This document shows, piece by piece, positions 15,982 to 24,901 of a DNA stretch of 49,436 nt. The stretch is from positions 1 through 49,436 of the forward strand of contig CAAEWE010000038.1 of the NCBI GenBank assembly GCA_900759665.1, given 5' to 3'. This DNA is from Lachnospiraceae bacterium (GTDB lineage Bacteria; Bacillota; Clostridia; Lachnospirales; Lachnospiraceae). The translations under genes were made by a program, and so were the position numbers. The notes below the pieces were generated by a model. It ran no database searches. It saw only the letters and a list, made by a program, of their open reading frames with translations, and was not told where the DNA came from. Within the stretch, counting starts at the first letter, position 1, and every line of letters begins with the position of its first letter.

Positions 15982-18900
15982 ATGTTTAGAGGGGAAAACA
16001 CACACAGCAAAAAAAGAAACAGAAGGACAAGGTGGATGGCAGCAGCATTGACTGCTGCAATGCTTGTGACACAGTTTGCGGGAATAATGCCTGGGAAAAA
16101 GGCTGCTGCTGAGGGGGATACAGCAGATCTTCGCATTATGTTTACCACGGATCTGCACGGACAGGTGGTGGATGTGGATTATTCCAAGGGAACATTATTT
16201 CCGACAGGAGGATTAAACAAAGCCGTCACCTTAATAAAGCAGGCGAAGAGTGAGGTGCCGGACGGCAATACCCTTTTATTTGATCTGGGCGATGTCATGT
16301 ATGACTATACGACGGATTATATTTATAATCATGACGAATCGGAAACCCAGCCGATCTACAAGGCGATGGCGTCTTTAAATTATGATGCGATCATTCTGGG
16401 GAATCATGATTATGAATATACGCTGCCTTACATCCAGAAGCAGTATGAGACCAGCGGATTAAAGGACAAGGTGATCGCCTCCAACATTACGGATGCTGTC
16501 ACGGGAAAGCATGTTTTTCAGGAAAACAAGATCATTGAAAAGACATTAAAAACAGCCGATGGACAGAGTGTTACCGTAAAGGTCGGTGTTATCGGAGAAT
16601 CTATTCCGACTCTGTCCAAAAAGAGATGCGATTATACCGGTGTTCTCAGTGGTGAGGACATGGTAGAAAATGTAAAGAAAGAGACAAAGATCTTAAAGGA
16701 TGCCGGTGCCGATGTGGTTGTTGTCCTGGCACATTCCGGTGTCGGAAGCGAACAGCCGGCCAAAATGGATGAAAATGTAGGTTATGCGTTGACGCAGATT
16801 GACGGGGTAGATGCGGTATTGTGTGGTCATATGCATTCCAATTTCTGTGCCGATGGAACAACACATTATGACAAATATCCGGGAGTGGATACCGAGAAGG
16901 GGTTAGTCAACGGCAAGAATCTGGTAATGGTAGCAAATGTAGGTCAGGGGATCGGTGTGATCGATCTGGGGATTTCTACCAGAAAAAATATTGTCACCAG
17001 AAAATCACAGATCCGCAAAACCAAAAAAAGTACATCCGCAGATTCAACCATTACATCATATATGGATAAATGGGGGGCAGTTTTTGGTGCGGATAGTACG
17101 GAGGTGCTGGCAGAGCTTAAAAACTCCGCAAGATGGCAGAATTATTTTGGAACTATCGAGGACAGCAGTCCGATCCAGCTTTTAAATGATATGGCAATCT
17201 CCTATGGCCTGGAGTATCAGAATAATGACAATACAGACTGCAAGGGACTGCCGGTTGTGGCAGCTTCCCGGTATTCCAGATACGGAGCAGGAAGTGGTCT
17301 TGATTTTTATGATATCAAAGAAGATTTCACCAGTGCAGATCTCTATCAATTGATGAATTACCGGATCCAGTTATGGAGATATAAGGTGACAGGTGCCCAG
17401 CTAAAGGAATGGCTGGAGTGGGCAGCCAGTGCTTATGAGACAGCAGGCAGTAATGTCATTACCTCAGGACCTGCGGTATCCTCCAGTCCACAGCCGGGTT
17501 CACCGGCCAGCGGACCGGGGATCACAACGGGGGCGGGGATCACAACCGGTGGAACCGTTGCCTCTGCCGGTCCGGTGAAACCGGAAGGTCAGGGAGAAAC
17601 CGGCAATGCACTGATCGTCAATCCGGGCTTTTCGAATCGTGGGATCACACAGACCAGTGACCTTCTGGCAGGAATTGTCAATTACCATGGATCAAAGCCG
17701 CTGCAGTACTCTCTGCAGGAGCTGTATCTGACGGATCTCAGCCGTTTCTACATTTTTGACGGCGTAGAATATACCATAGATACTTCGGTTGCACCACGTT
17801 ATAACTATGATGCACAGAAGATCAACGATACCTGGAGAGTGACAAACATCACGATCAATGGGCAGGCGGTTCAGGATAACGACGAGGTTCTTCTGATCGT
17901 CAACCGCCTGGATGGAACAAAGATTCCGAACATGTTTACAACGCAGGCATTGAAGAAATTAAGTGCCGCAGACACCAGAGAGTACTTTAAAAAGTATATG
18001 CAGAAGCTGTCAGAATGTGGAACCCTGGGCAATCTGGAGGATAATAACTGGGATGTAAAATATTCCAATAAATACCAGTATGTGGTAAAAACGGGGTCGG
18101 GGGCCAGTGATCTGGTGGAGAGCCGTTCCTGGATCAAGGGGCTTCTGGATTCTTCGGAAGACTATTACTATTACCGGGCTGATCTGGCAAGGATGGACAA
18201 AACAGACAAGTCGGGACCGGATCTGAATCTGGCATCTCTCAATGAAAAGGAAACGAACCATAAGGTGAAGGTGGCAGTGCAGGCAACCGATCGTTCCGGC
18301 ATTTCTTCGGTCAGGTATCTTCACGGAAAATATCATGGAAATTCCATTGCATGGCAGAATGCCAAGGATGTACAGAATGGACTTGCGGAATGTGATGAAA
18401 ACGGCATTTATTCTGTGAGAGCCGTAGATGGAAAGGGAAATGATACGGTTCGTTATATCCGGATCAATAATATCAACAACGGTATTCTGGAGGCACCACA
18501 GGTTGATACATATACCAATCGGAAATCTTATATTACCGGTACGGCAGAGGCTGTAGCAACGATTTACTTCGAACTCGAGGATTCTACGGTATATCATGCG
18601 ACGGTGAAGGATGACGGTACATTTAAATATGCATTACCGCCTCAGAATGCTGGCAAGAAGGTATACGTTTATGTAAAAGATGATGAAGGGCGCTGCAGTG
18701 CCAGAACGGTAGTGACTGTAAAGAGAACCGGACCGAATAAGCCGGTCATGGAAAAAGTAACAACGGCAGTCAGAACCGTTACCGGAGAGATCAATGATAA
18801 AAACGTATATCCGGTATTTATTCTGGAAAGCAAAAAAGTCGTATTTATGCAGGACGATGGAACAGAAGAGCTTTACAAACAGTCTGATTTTTATAATAAG

Positions 18901-19605
18901 GATTACAAGATTGAGAAGCTTGCCATGACCGTTACTGCAGATGGAACATACACATTCTCGCTTCCATACCTGTTGACGGCAAAAACGCAGTTGAAGGTAC
19001 GTACGCTGGATGTTGCGATCAGAAGCAGTATGGGGACAAAACGAACCGTTAAGCAGACTGTTCCGGCAAAGCCGGTCATGCAGACGGTATCGAATTATTC
19101 TACCAAGGTGAAGGTGTTCTCTGAGGAAAAATGTAAAAGTGCAACGATCACGGTAGGGAAAAAGAAATATACCATCACAAAGAAGACCTATGTTGCTTCC
19201 AAAAAAATGTACCGTTACCAGAGAAAGATCGAAAGGACGAATTCCGGAGTCAGGGTGAATGCTTATCTGACAAATGTGAAGGGAAACAGTCCGGTTCTCA
19301 AGACTACCAAAACAGAGGTGGTTCCAGACACCCCGAAGGTTAATAAGATGAAAGCCGGGCAGAAGAAAATCACCGGTCATGTGGATGTTGTGGGTGATGC
19401 TGCAGCGGAGGAAGGTGTTACGGTAGAAAATACCAACACAAAGGTGTTTGCGATAATCAATGGAAAGAAATATAGTGCATCCATTGATTTTGAAGGAAAT
19501 TATACGATAAAGCTGAAATACAAGCTGATCGCAGGAACCAAGGTAGTCATGAAGGCAAGAAACAAAAAGGGAATGGGAATCAAGAAGAAATATGTAATAA
19601 AGTAA
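15982..19605 (+). CDS. Large secreted 5'-nucleotidase/metallophosphoesterase with Ig-like C-terminal repeats
   Basis: A 1207-residue exported protein. Signal peptide at residues 1-42 with core MAAALTAAMLVTQFAGIMP. The calcineurin-type phosphoesterase domain (about 48-330) carries all metal motifs: TTDLHGQ, LGDVMYD, GNHDYEY, LAHSGVG and CGHMHS. The 5'-nucleotidase C-terminal domain (about 370-660), which binds the nucleotide base, is split at 491-545 by a Gly/Pro/Thr/Ser-rich insert. The rest (about 750-1207) is a series of beta-sandwich repeats: an OmpL47-like domain, a Big-type 'TGTAEAVATIYFELEDSTVY' domain, then Lys-rich strands. It probably removes phosphate from nucleotides or nucleotide sugars outside the cell. 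There is no LPxTG; the basic repeats may bind the wall. ATG 15982 follows AAGGGGG at 12 bases. A terminator follows. Confidence 0.85.
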   Translation: MFRGENTHSKKRNRRTRWMAAALTAAMLVTQFAGIMPGKKAAAEGDTADLRIMFTTDLHGQVVDVDYSKGTLFPTGGLNKAVTLIKQAKSEVPDGNTLLFDLGDVMYDYTTDYIYNHDESETQPIYKAMASLNYDAIILGNHDYEYTLPYIQKQYETSGLKDKVIASNITDAVTGKHVFQENKIIEKTLKTADGQSVTVKVGVIGESIPTLSKKRCDYTGVLSGEDMVENVKKETKILKDAGADVVVVLAHSGVGSEQPAKMDENVGYALTQIDGVDAVLCGHMHSNFCADGTTHYDKYPGVDTEKGLVNGKNLVMVANVGQGIGVIDLGISTRKNIVTRKSQIRKTKKSTSADSTITSYMDKWGAVFGADSTEVLAELKNSARWQNYFGTIEDSSPIQLLNDMAISYGLEYQNNDNTDCKGLPVVAASRYSRYGAGSGLDFYDIKEDFTSADLYQLMNYRIQLWRYKVTGAQLKEWLEWAASAYETAGSNVITSGPAVSSSPQPGSPASGPGITTGAGITTGGTVASAGPVKPEGQGETGNALIVNPGFSNRGITQTSDLLAGIVNYHGSKPLQYSLQELYLTDLSRFYIFDGVEYTIDTSVAPRYNYDAQKINDTWRVTNITINGQAVQDNDEVLLIVNRLDGTKIPNMFTTQALKKLSAADTREYFKKYMQKLSECGTLGNLEDNNWDVKYSNKYQYVVKTGSGASDLVESRSWIKGLLDSSEDYYYYRADLARMDKTDKSGPDLNLASLNEKETNHKVKVAVQATDRSGISSVRYLHGKYHGNSIAWQNAKDVQNGLAECDENGIYSVRAVDGKGNDTVRYIRINNINNGILEAPQVDTYTNRKSYITGTAEAVATIYFELEDSTVYHATVKDDGTFKYALPPQNAGKKVYVYVKDDEGRCSARTVVTVKRTGPNKPVMEKVTTAVRTVTGEINDKNVYPVFILESKKVVFMQDDGTEELYKQSDFYNKDYKIEKLAMTVTADGTYTFSLPYLLTAKTQLKVRTLDVAIRSSMGTKRTVKQTVPAKPVMQTVSNYSTKVKVFSEEKCKSATITVGKKKYTITKKTYVASKKMYRYQRKIERTNSGVRVNAYLTNVKGNSPVLKTTKTEVVPDTPKVNKMKAGQKKITGHVDVVGDAAAEEGVTVENTNTKVFAIINGKKYSASIDFEGNYTIKLKYKLIAGTKVVMKARNKKGMGIKKKYVIK

Positions 19606-19629
19606 TCTCATTGCAAAATGGATTTTATG

Positions 19630-19669
19630 GGCATCGTATCTGCATGCAGGTACGATGCCTGTTTCTTTT
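19630..19669 (+). terminator. Terminator after the 5'-nucleotidase gene
   Basis: GGCATCGTA and TACGATGCC form a perfect nine-base-pair stem around a 12-base loop, followed by TGTTTCTTTT. Confidence 0.8.
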
Positions 19670-19738
19670 GGAAAACAGATCCTCTGTTTTGGGGAAAACG
19701 GATGGACCATGACCGGATATTTTGGAATGTGACAGGAG

Positions 19739-19785
19739 ATTGTAAGGAAAACTGTAATGAGATTGTAAGATGTGGATGATATAAT
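19739..19785 (+). promoter_or_regulatory. Promoter with three TGTAA direct repeats, likely OmpR-type operator
   Basis: TGTAAG (19741), TGTAAT (19753) and TGTAAG (19764) are spaced by 12 and 11 bases, the first and third inside the longer repeat GAGATTGTAAG. They end about 10 bases before a perfect TATAAT (19780-19785) that has no good -35 box. OmpR-family regulators bind such helical-phase direct repeats and activate promoters with weak -35 boxes. The matching regulator is encoded three genes downstream (23047-23733). The start of transcription would be near 19792, excluding the upstream ATG codons for the ATPase. Confidence 0.6.
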
Positions 19786-19813
19786 GAGTCCAAAATATGA
19801 TGAAAGTGAGGAA

Positions 19814-20500
19814 ATGACTGTGGAAATATTAAAGACCATAGACTTGTGCAAACAGTATGGAGAAGGGGAAAATGAAGTGCATGCACTGGATCATGTTTCG
19901 ATTTCTGTTGAGGAGGGAACATTTATTGCCGTGGCAGGCTCCTCCGGAAGCGGTAAATCCACATTGTTAAATATGCTGGGAGGACTTGACCGCCCGACCT
20001 CGGGAGAAGTATTGGTGCGGGGGAAAAAAATTTTTAAAATGAATGACGAGGAGCTCACGATTTTCCGGCGCCGCAATATTGGATTTGTATTTCAGAACTA
20101 TAATCTGGTTCCTATCTTAAATGTATATGAGAATATTGTGCTGCCCATTGAGCTGGATGGCAGCCGGATTGATGAGGAGTATGTGAATACGATCATACGG
20201 ACACTGGGGCTGGAGCGAAAGCTTACCGCAATGCCAAATCAGCTTTCCGGAGGACAGCAGCAGCGTGTTGCCATCGCCAGAGCTCTGGCAGCGAAGCCGG
20301 CGATCATTCTGGCAGATGAGCCTACCGGAAATCTGGACAGCCGGACCGGAATGGATGTAGTCTCTCTGTTGAAGGTGACCAGCCGGGAATTTCATCAGAC
20401 CATTGTAATGATCACGCATAATGAGGAAATTGCACAGATGGCAGATCAGGTGATCCGGATCGAGGATGGAAAGGCAGAGGCAGGTGATACAGCATGTTAA
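19814..20500 (+). CDS. ABC transporter ATPase, MacB/LolD/BceA type
   Basis: A 228-residue ATPase of the family that drives FtsX-type permeases. Walker A is GSSGSGKST, the Q-loop is FQNYNLVP, the signature is LSGGQQQR and Walker B with catalytic Glu is IILADEPTGNLD; the H-loop is MITHNEE. It works with the permease encoded next (the two genes overlap by seven bases), probably in release or export of lipoproteins, antimicrobial peptides or in envelope stress. ATG 19814 lies only two bases after GAGG; GTG 19820, eight bases away, may be the true start. The candidate ATGs at 19772 and 19784 overlap or precede the -10 box. It is the first gene of the ABC/two-component operon. Confidence 0.9.
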   Translation: MTVEILKTIDLCKQYGEGENEVHALDHVSISVEEGTFIAVAGSSGSGKSTLLNMLGGLDRPTSGEVLVRGKKIFKMNDEELTIFRRRNIGFVFQNYNLVPILNVYENIVLPIELDGSRIDEEYVNTIIRTLGLERKLTAMPNQLSGGQQQRVAIARALAAKPAIILADEPTGNLDSRTGMDVVSLLKVTSREFHQTIVMITHNEEIAQMADQVIRIEDGKAEAGDTAC

Positions 20501-23043
20501 AAAATAATAATCAGGAGGTCATCCATCGCCTCAGCAGACGATCCATGAAGGCAGAGAGAACCAGAAATCTTTTTGCGGTGCTGGCGATCGTTCTGACCAC
20601 CTTTATGTTTACGTCTGTATTTAGCATTGGCGTCAGCCTGATACAGAATCTGGGGATTATGCAGATACGAAATCTGGGATCGCAGAGTACGATCTGGCTG
20701 GAGCAGCCATCAAAACAGCAGATGGATCAGATCAGGAAGATGCAGGATTTGCGGGCTATGGGAGTGCAGGTCAGTGCCGGCAGCAGAAAGGAAGCTTCCG
20801 GAGAAAAAACGGTGGCGTTGTGGTATTATGATACGGCAGAATATCAGAAGAATTTTATTCCGGCGATCAGCCGTATCCATGGAACATATCCGGAGAAGCA
20901 GGACGAGATTATGATGTCGGAGACGTCTCTTGCAGTGGCCGGAGTGAAAAAGCCGGAAATCGGAGAGAAAGTAACGCTTTATGATGGAGACCGGGAGGAA
21001 ACCTTTACCTTGAGCGGGTGGTACCGGGACTATATTTATGGAAAAGCGGTGAGTCTTGTTTCAAAGAAATATGTCCAAAAAATGGGACTCGATAAAAGAG
21101 AAAATAAAACGCTGTCCATTTCAGCCAAAAGAGGGATGAAATATATTTTATATAAAAAATTGCAGAATCAGGTCAGCATGGATCAGATTATGGCAGAAAA
21201 CGGTGTGAAACGAACGCAGGCATGGGAGTCGTCATTTAGCGAGGATCAGAATAATGCCGGCGAGAGACTGGTCGTTGTCGCTGTGTTACTTGCAGTAGGA
21301 GTGATCATAATCCTGAGCGGTTATCTGCTGATCTATAATGTGATGTATATTTCTGTGACGAAAGATATCCGGTTTTACGGAATGTTAAAAACAATCGGGA
21401 CCACACCATTACAGATTCAGAAGCTTGTAAAGAAACAGGTCTGGCATCTGGCAGGGATTGGAATTCCGGCCGGAATATTCCTGGGAGTCGTCTGTGCATT
21501 TGGAATTGTTCCGGCGGCACTTCATGCTCTTGCGGTCGGAGGAAATGATGCCATGCCTGGCCGGATACAGTTCCGGCCGGAGATCTTTGTGGCGACCGTT
21601 CTGTTTTCCCTGGTCACCATATGGATCAGCTGCCGTAAACCCGCAAAATATGCCGGCAATATTTCTGCGGTAGAGGCTATGAAATATAACGGACAATATC
21701 AGGAAAAGCTGCGTTCCCATCATACCAAAAGGGGTGGAAAGATCCGGCGGATGGCGTTTCGCAATGTGTTTCGTGACAAAAAACGCGCGATTTTTGTATT
21801 TGCGTCATTATTTATGGGATTGATCGCTTTTTTGGCCGTAGATACGATTTTGGGAAGTATTAAACTGGAAAATTATCTGGAAACATATGTGCCGAATGAT
21901 TATGTGATCTACACCGGCACCGATGAAAATAATGAGCAGATGAAGGAGCAGAAGCGGTCATTGGAAACGATGGCAGGGGAGCTTCAGAAGATTCCGGGGA
22001 TCACTTCTTTTCGATGGAACCGTACAGCAGATATTGTGCTTCCCTTCGATGAAAAGCTGTATAAGCCATTTCTGGATACTGATCAGATGATAGCGCAGGA
22101 GAGAGAAGAGAGCATTAAATTTTATCGCAGGGCACAGGAAAAAAAGAACAAAAAAAGTATGTACTCCTGTCCGGTCATTTCCATAGGCAAGGATGATATC
22201 CGAAAATATAATGAGTGTGCCGAAAAGGATCAGAGGATCGATGAGAAGGCATTTGAAGAAGGGGAAATATGTCTGATCGGAACGGTAGATACCAAAGAGC
22301 AGGCACAGCAAATGAAAGGGAAAACACTTACATTGGTGGAACGGAAAACGGATAAAGAATCCACCCTAAAGGTAGGTGCGTGTCTTACGTCCATGGAAGG
22401 TTTTGAGATTGGTTATTACTGGATGTCCATGGGAGCACCGGAGGCAATCCTGGTGAGTGATAAGGCGATTAGCCGGATCACGGATGATCCGGGTAGTGAT
22501 AATATGATCTTAAACTGCAGGAAAGAAGCAGAAGCCAGTGTGACCAAAAGGGTGAAGGAGATTGTAAAGTCAAATACGGCTGTTGTCAATACCACGATAA
22601 AGTCAGAAGCCGCAAAGGAATTTTCCGCCTCTATAATGACAATGAAGATTCTGGGAGGTGGGATCTCCGGAATTTTGATCATGATCGGAGTGCTGAATTA
22701 TATTAATGTTATGCTTACTGGTGTCTTTACCAGACGGACAGAGCTTGCGGTGATGGAGAGTGTGGGAATGACGAAGAAGCAGGTCTGTCGTATGCTTTTG
22801 TGGGAGGGGGGCTATTATGGACTGATCAGTATGGGACTGCTGCTAACTTTTGGCAATGTGATAATTTTTTTGTTTGCGAAAGCGGCAAAGACAATGGCGG
22901 ATTATGCGATATTTCATTATCCTGCCGGCGTTATGGCCGGGATTGCCGTGGTGTCACTGGTTATTTGTATGATCGTTCCGGCTGTGGTATATTATATAAT
23001 ATCAAAGGAGAGCGTGGTACAACGCATGAGACGGGAAGGATAA
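20494..23043 (+). CDS. ABC transporter permease with two FtsX domains
   Basis: An 849-residue membrane protein with the layout of the large bacterial FtsX/MacB-like permeases. It has one N-terminal TM segment (about 28-50), an extracytoplasmic domain (about 60-245), three TM segments with an FtsX core (about 250-380), then a repeat of the same plan: TM near 430-450, a second extracytoplasmic domain (about 460-720) and three TM segments to the C-terminus. The second FtsX core includes MTMKILGGGISGILIMIGV and VFTRRTELAVMESVGMTKKQ, the latter being the typical coupling region with the ATPase. It is encoded between its ATPase and an OmpR/HK pair and overlaps the ATPase gene. The substrate is unknown. 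The context suggests sensing or resistance to envelope-active compounds (inference). Confidence 0.88.
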   Translation: MLKNNNQEVIHRLSRRSMKAERTRNLFAVLAIVLTTFMFTSVFSIGVSLIQNLGIMQIRNLGSQSTIWLEQPSKQQMDQIRKMQDLRAMGVQVSAGSRKEASGEKTVALWYYDTAEYQKNFIPAISRIHGTYPEKQDEIMMSETSLAVAGVKKPEIGEKVTLYDGDREETFTLSGWYRDYIYGKAVSLVSKKYVQKMGLDKRENKTLSISAKRGMKYILYKKLQNQVSMDQIMAENGVKRTQAWESSFSEDQNNAGERLVVVAVLLAVGVIIILSGYLLIYNVMYISVTKDIRFYGMLKTIGTTPLQIQKLVKKQVWHLAGIGIPAGIFLGVVCAFGIVPAALHALAVGGNDAMPGRIQFRPEIFVATVLFSLVTIWISCRKPAKYAGNISAVEAMKYNGQYQEKLRSHHTKRGGKIRRMAFRNVFRDKKRAIFVFASLFMGLIAFLAVDTILGSIKLENYLETYVPNDYVIYTGTDENNEQMKEQKRSLETMAGELQKIPGITSFRWNRTADIVLPFDEKLYKPFLDTDQMIAQEREESIKFYRRAQEKKNKKSMYSCPVISIGKDDIRKYNECAEKDQRIDEKAFEEGEICLIGTVDTKEQAQQMKGKTLTLVERKTDKESTLKVGACLTSMEGFEIGYYWMSMGAPEAILVSDKAISRITDDPGSDNMILNCRKEAEASVTKRVKEIVKSNTAVVNTTIKSEAAKEFSASIMTMKILGGGISGILIMIGVLNYINVMLTGVFTRRTELAVMESVGMTKKQVCRMLLWEGGYYGLISMGLLLTFGNVIIFLFAKAAKTMADYAIFHYPAGVMAGIAVVSLVICMIVPAVVYYIISKESVVQRMRREG

Positions 23044-23046
23044 AAA

Positions 23047-23733
23047 GTGAAGACAATTTTAATCGTAGAAGATGATGTAAACCTGTGCGGAGGAGTGAAG
23101 TTGTATCTGGAAAAAAAGGGATATCAGGTATTGTGTGCCCATTCTCTTCATGAAGCACGACGGATAACGGACAAAGGAGCGGAGACGATTGCACTGATGC
23201 TTCTGGACTGCAACCTGCCGGATGGGGATGGCATGGAGTTTTGCAGAAACTGGCGGCAGAGACAGGCTGTACCGGTGATCTTTCTGACTGCCAGAGATAC
23301 GGAGGAGGATATGATCCGGGGATTCCGGGCAGGAGCAGATGATTATATGGCAAAACCGTTTTCTGTGGAACTTCTGTCGGAACGGATCGCAGCGGTGCTC
23401 CGGCGCAGTGCGGGAGAAGAGGAACGTCAGATGTTTTGTTATCGGGGACTTGCGGTAGATCTTGGCAAAAAGCAGGTCTTTCGGGAGCAGGAACCGGTAA
23501 AGTTGTCCGGAACGGAGTATCGGATTCTGGAGCTTTTGATCCACAACCGGAACCAGGTGATGACAAGAGAGATGCTGCTCCGGCAAATATGGGATATTGA
23601 TGAAAATTATGTGGATGAAAATACATTAAATGTATATATCCGAAGGCTTCGTCAGAAGCTGGAGAAGGATCCGAAGAATCCGGAGTATATCATTACGGTA
23701 TTTGGAATTGGATATACATTTGGAGATGAGTGA
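23047..23733 (+). CDS. OmpR/PhoB-family response regulator
   Basis: A 228-residue two-domain regulator. The receiver domain (residues 1-115) has the acidic pair in IVEDDVN, the phospho-acceptor Asp in LMLLDCNLPDGDG, the Thr in FLTARD and the Lys in YMAKPF. The winged-helix DNA-binding domain (about 130-226) has SGTEYRILELL, NRNQVMTREMLL and the closing VYIRRLRQKL and TVFGIGYTF. It starts with GTG 23047, preceded by GAAGGA six bases away and three bases after the permease stop. It is expected to be phosphorylated by the kinase encoded next and to bind the TGTAA repeats at 19739-19770. Confidence 0.92.
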   Translation: MKTILIVEDDVNLCGGVKLYLEKKGYQVLCAHSLHEARRITDKGAETIALMLLDCNLPDGDGMEFCRNWRQRQAVPVIFLTARDTEEDMIRGFRAGADDYMAKPFSVELLSERIAAVLRRSAGEEERQMFCYRGLAVDLGKKQVFREQEPVKLSGTEYRILELLIHNRNQVMTREMLLRQIWDIDENYVDENTLNVYIRRLRQKLEKDPKNPEYIITVFGIGYTFGDE

Positions 23734-23753
23734 TCAGACAGGAGGGACAGCGA

Positions 23754-24788
23754 TTGAAGGGCAGGGAATCCTATGAGAACCAAAAGAAGCTTATTATCTT
23801 CCTGTGTCTGGTGGTCACGGTGATGATTCCGGCTTATATTGTATGGGCTGACCGGGTAAATATGGCAGGCTGCATCGTGGGTGCGGCCTGCCTGTTTCTG
23901 GATGGAATGGTGTACTGCATGCATCGGGCCGACCGGGAATATATCACAGAGGTGGTATTGGAACTGTCCGATTTGTTGGATATATTGATGGAGCTTGAGG
24001 AGAGAGAAGTATTCCCGGAAACGGAGGATACCATGCTTTCCAAACTGCAGGGGAATGTGACGAAGCTGATCCGGAGAATGCGTCATCAGAATGAGCTTGC
24101 GAGACAGGAACAGGAGCACCTGAAGGGGATGATATCAGATCTTTCCCATCAGTTAAAAACTCCATTGGCAAATCTCAAAATGTACAGTGCTTTTCTGCAG
24201 AAAGAGGATCTGTCCGAAAAACAGTACAGAGAATATGTGGATATTCTCTGTATGACGGTGGAACGGCTGAACTTTCTGTCGGAGAATATGATCAAGATAT
24301 CACGCCTGGAGACAGGACTGATCCATCTGAAATGCCGTAAAAATAAAATAAATGAAGCAGTGTTAAGGGCGGTGAAGGATATTTATCCAAAAGCACGTCA
24401 GATGGGATGCGAGATCATTTACCGGGAGGAGCGGGAGAGGAAAATGATGGCACAGTTTGATGCAGACTGGACCACGGAAGCAGTGTTTAATCTGCTGGAT
24501 AATGCCGTAAAATATTCCGAAAATGCGCAGAATAAGAGCATTATTTTGTCTGTCCGGAAATTGGGACTTTTTGCAGAGATTTCCGTGGAAGATCATAATG
24601 GTGCGATTTCCTGGGAGGAGCAGAACCGCATTTTCCAGAGATTTTACAGGGGTGAGAACAGTACCGGAAAAGAAGGGATCGGACTGGGGCTTTATCTGAC
24701 CAGAGAGATCGCACTGCGGCAGGGGGGATATGTTGCTGTGAAGGCAACAGAGCAGGGAAACATTTTTTCAATATATCTCAGATTATAA
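23754..24788 (+). CDS. Membrane sensor histidine kinase
   Basis: A 344-residue kinase with two TM segments close together at residues 10-32 and 38-58 and almost no extracytoplasmic loop. This resembles intramembrane-sensing kinases that take their signal from an associated ABC permease. The phosphorylated His is in SDLSHQLKTPLANLK (about residue 130); the ATPase domain has the N box in VFNLLDNAVKYS and the G box in GIGLGLYLTREI. TTG 23754 is taken as start because GGAGGG lies seven bases upstream; the GTG at 23730 is upstream of that site and overlaps the regulator's stop. It is the last gene of the ABC/two-component operon. Confidence 0.88.
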   Translation: MKGRESYENQKKLIIFLCLVVTVMIPAYIVWADRVNMAGCIVGAACLFLDGMVYCMHRADREYITEVVLELSDLLDILMELEEREVFPETEDTMLSKLQGNVTKLIRRMRHQNELARQEQEHLKGMISDLSHQLKTPLANLKMYSAFLQKEDLSEKQYREYVDILCMTVERLNFLSENMIKISRLETGLIHLKCRKNKINEAVLRAVKDIYPKARQMGCEIIYREERERKMMAQFDADWTTEAVFNLLDNAVKYSENAQNKSIILSVRKLGLFAEISVEDHNGAISWEEQNRIFQRFYRGENSTGKEGIGLGLYLTREIALRQGGYVAVKATEQGNIFSIYLRL

Positions 24789-24901
24789 AGGGATCTGTTG
24801 CAACTCCGGACATTTTATGGTACGCTGTGTACAAAATGGTGCAGATGCTGTAAGTACGGAATGCATGAAACATTATGAGCAAAAGATGCGGGGTATGAGT
24901 T

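Noticed and set aside
18634..19851. A 405-codon minus-strand open frame
   Set aside because: It is a shadow of the C-terminal repeats of the nucleotidase gene and crosses its terminator and the TGTAA promoter region; the product has no recognisable domain.
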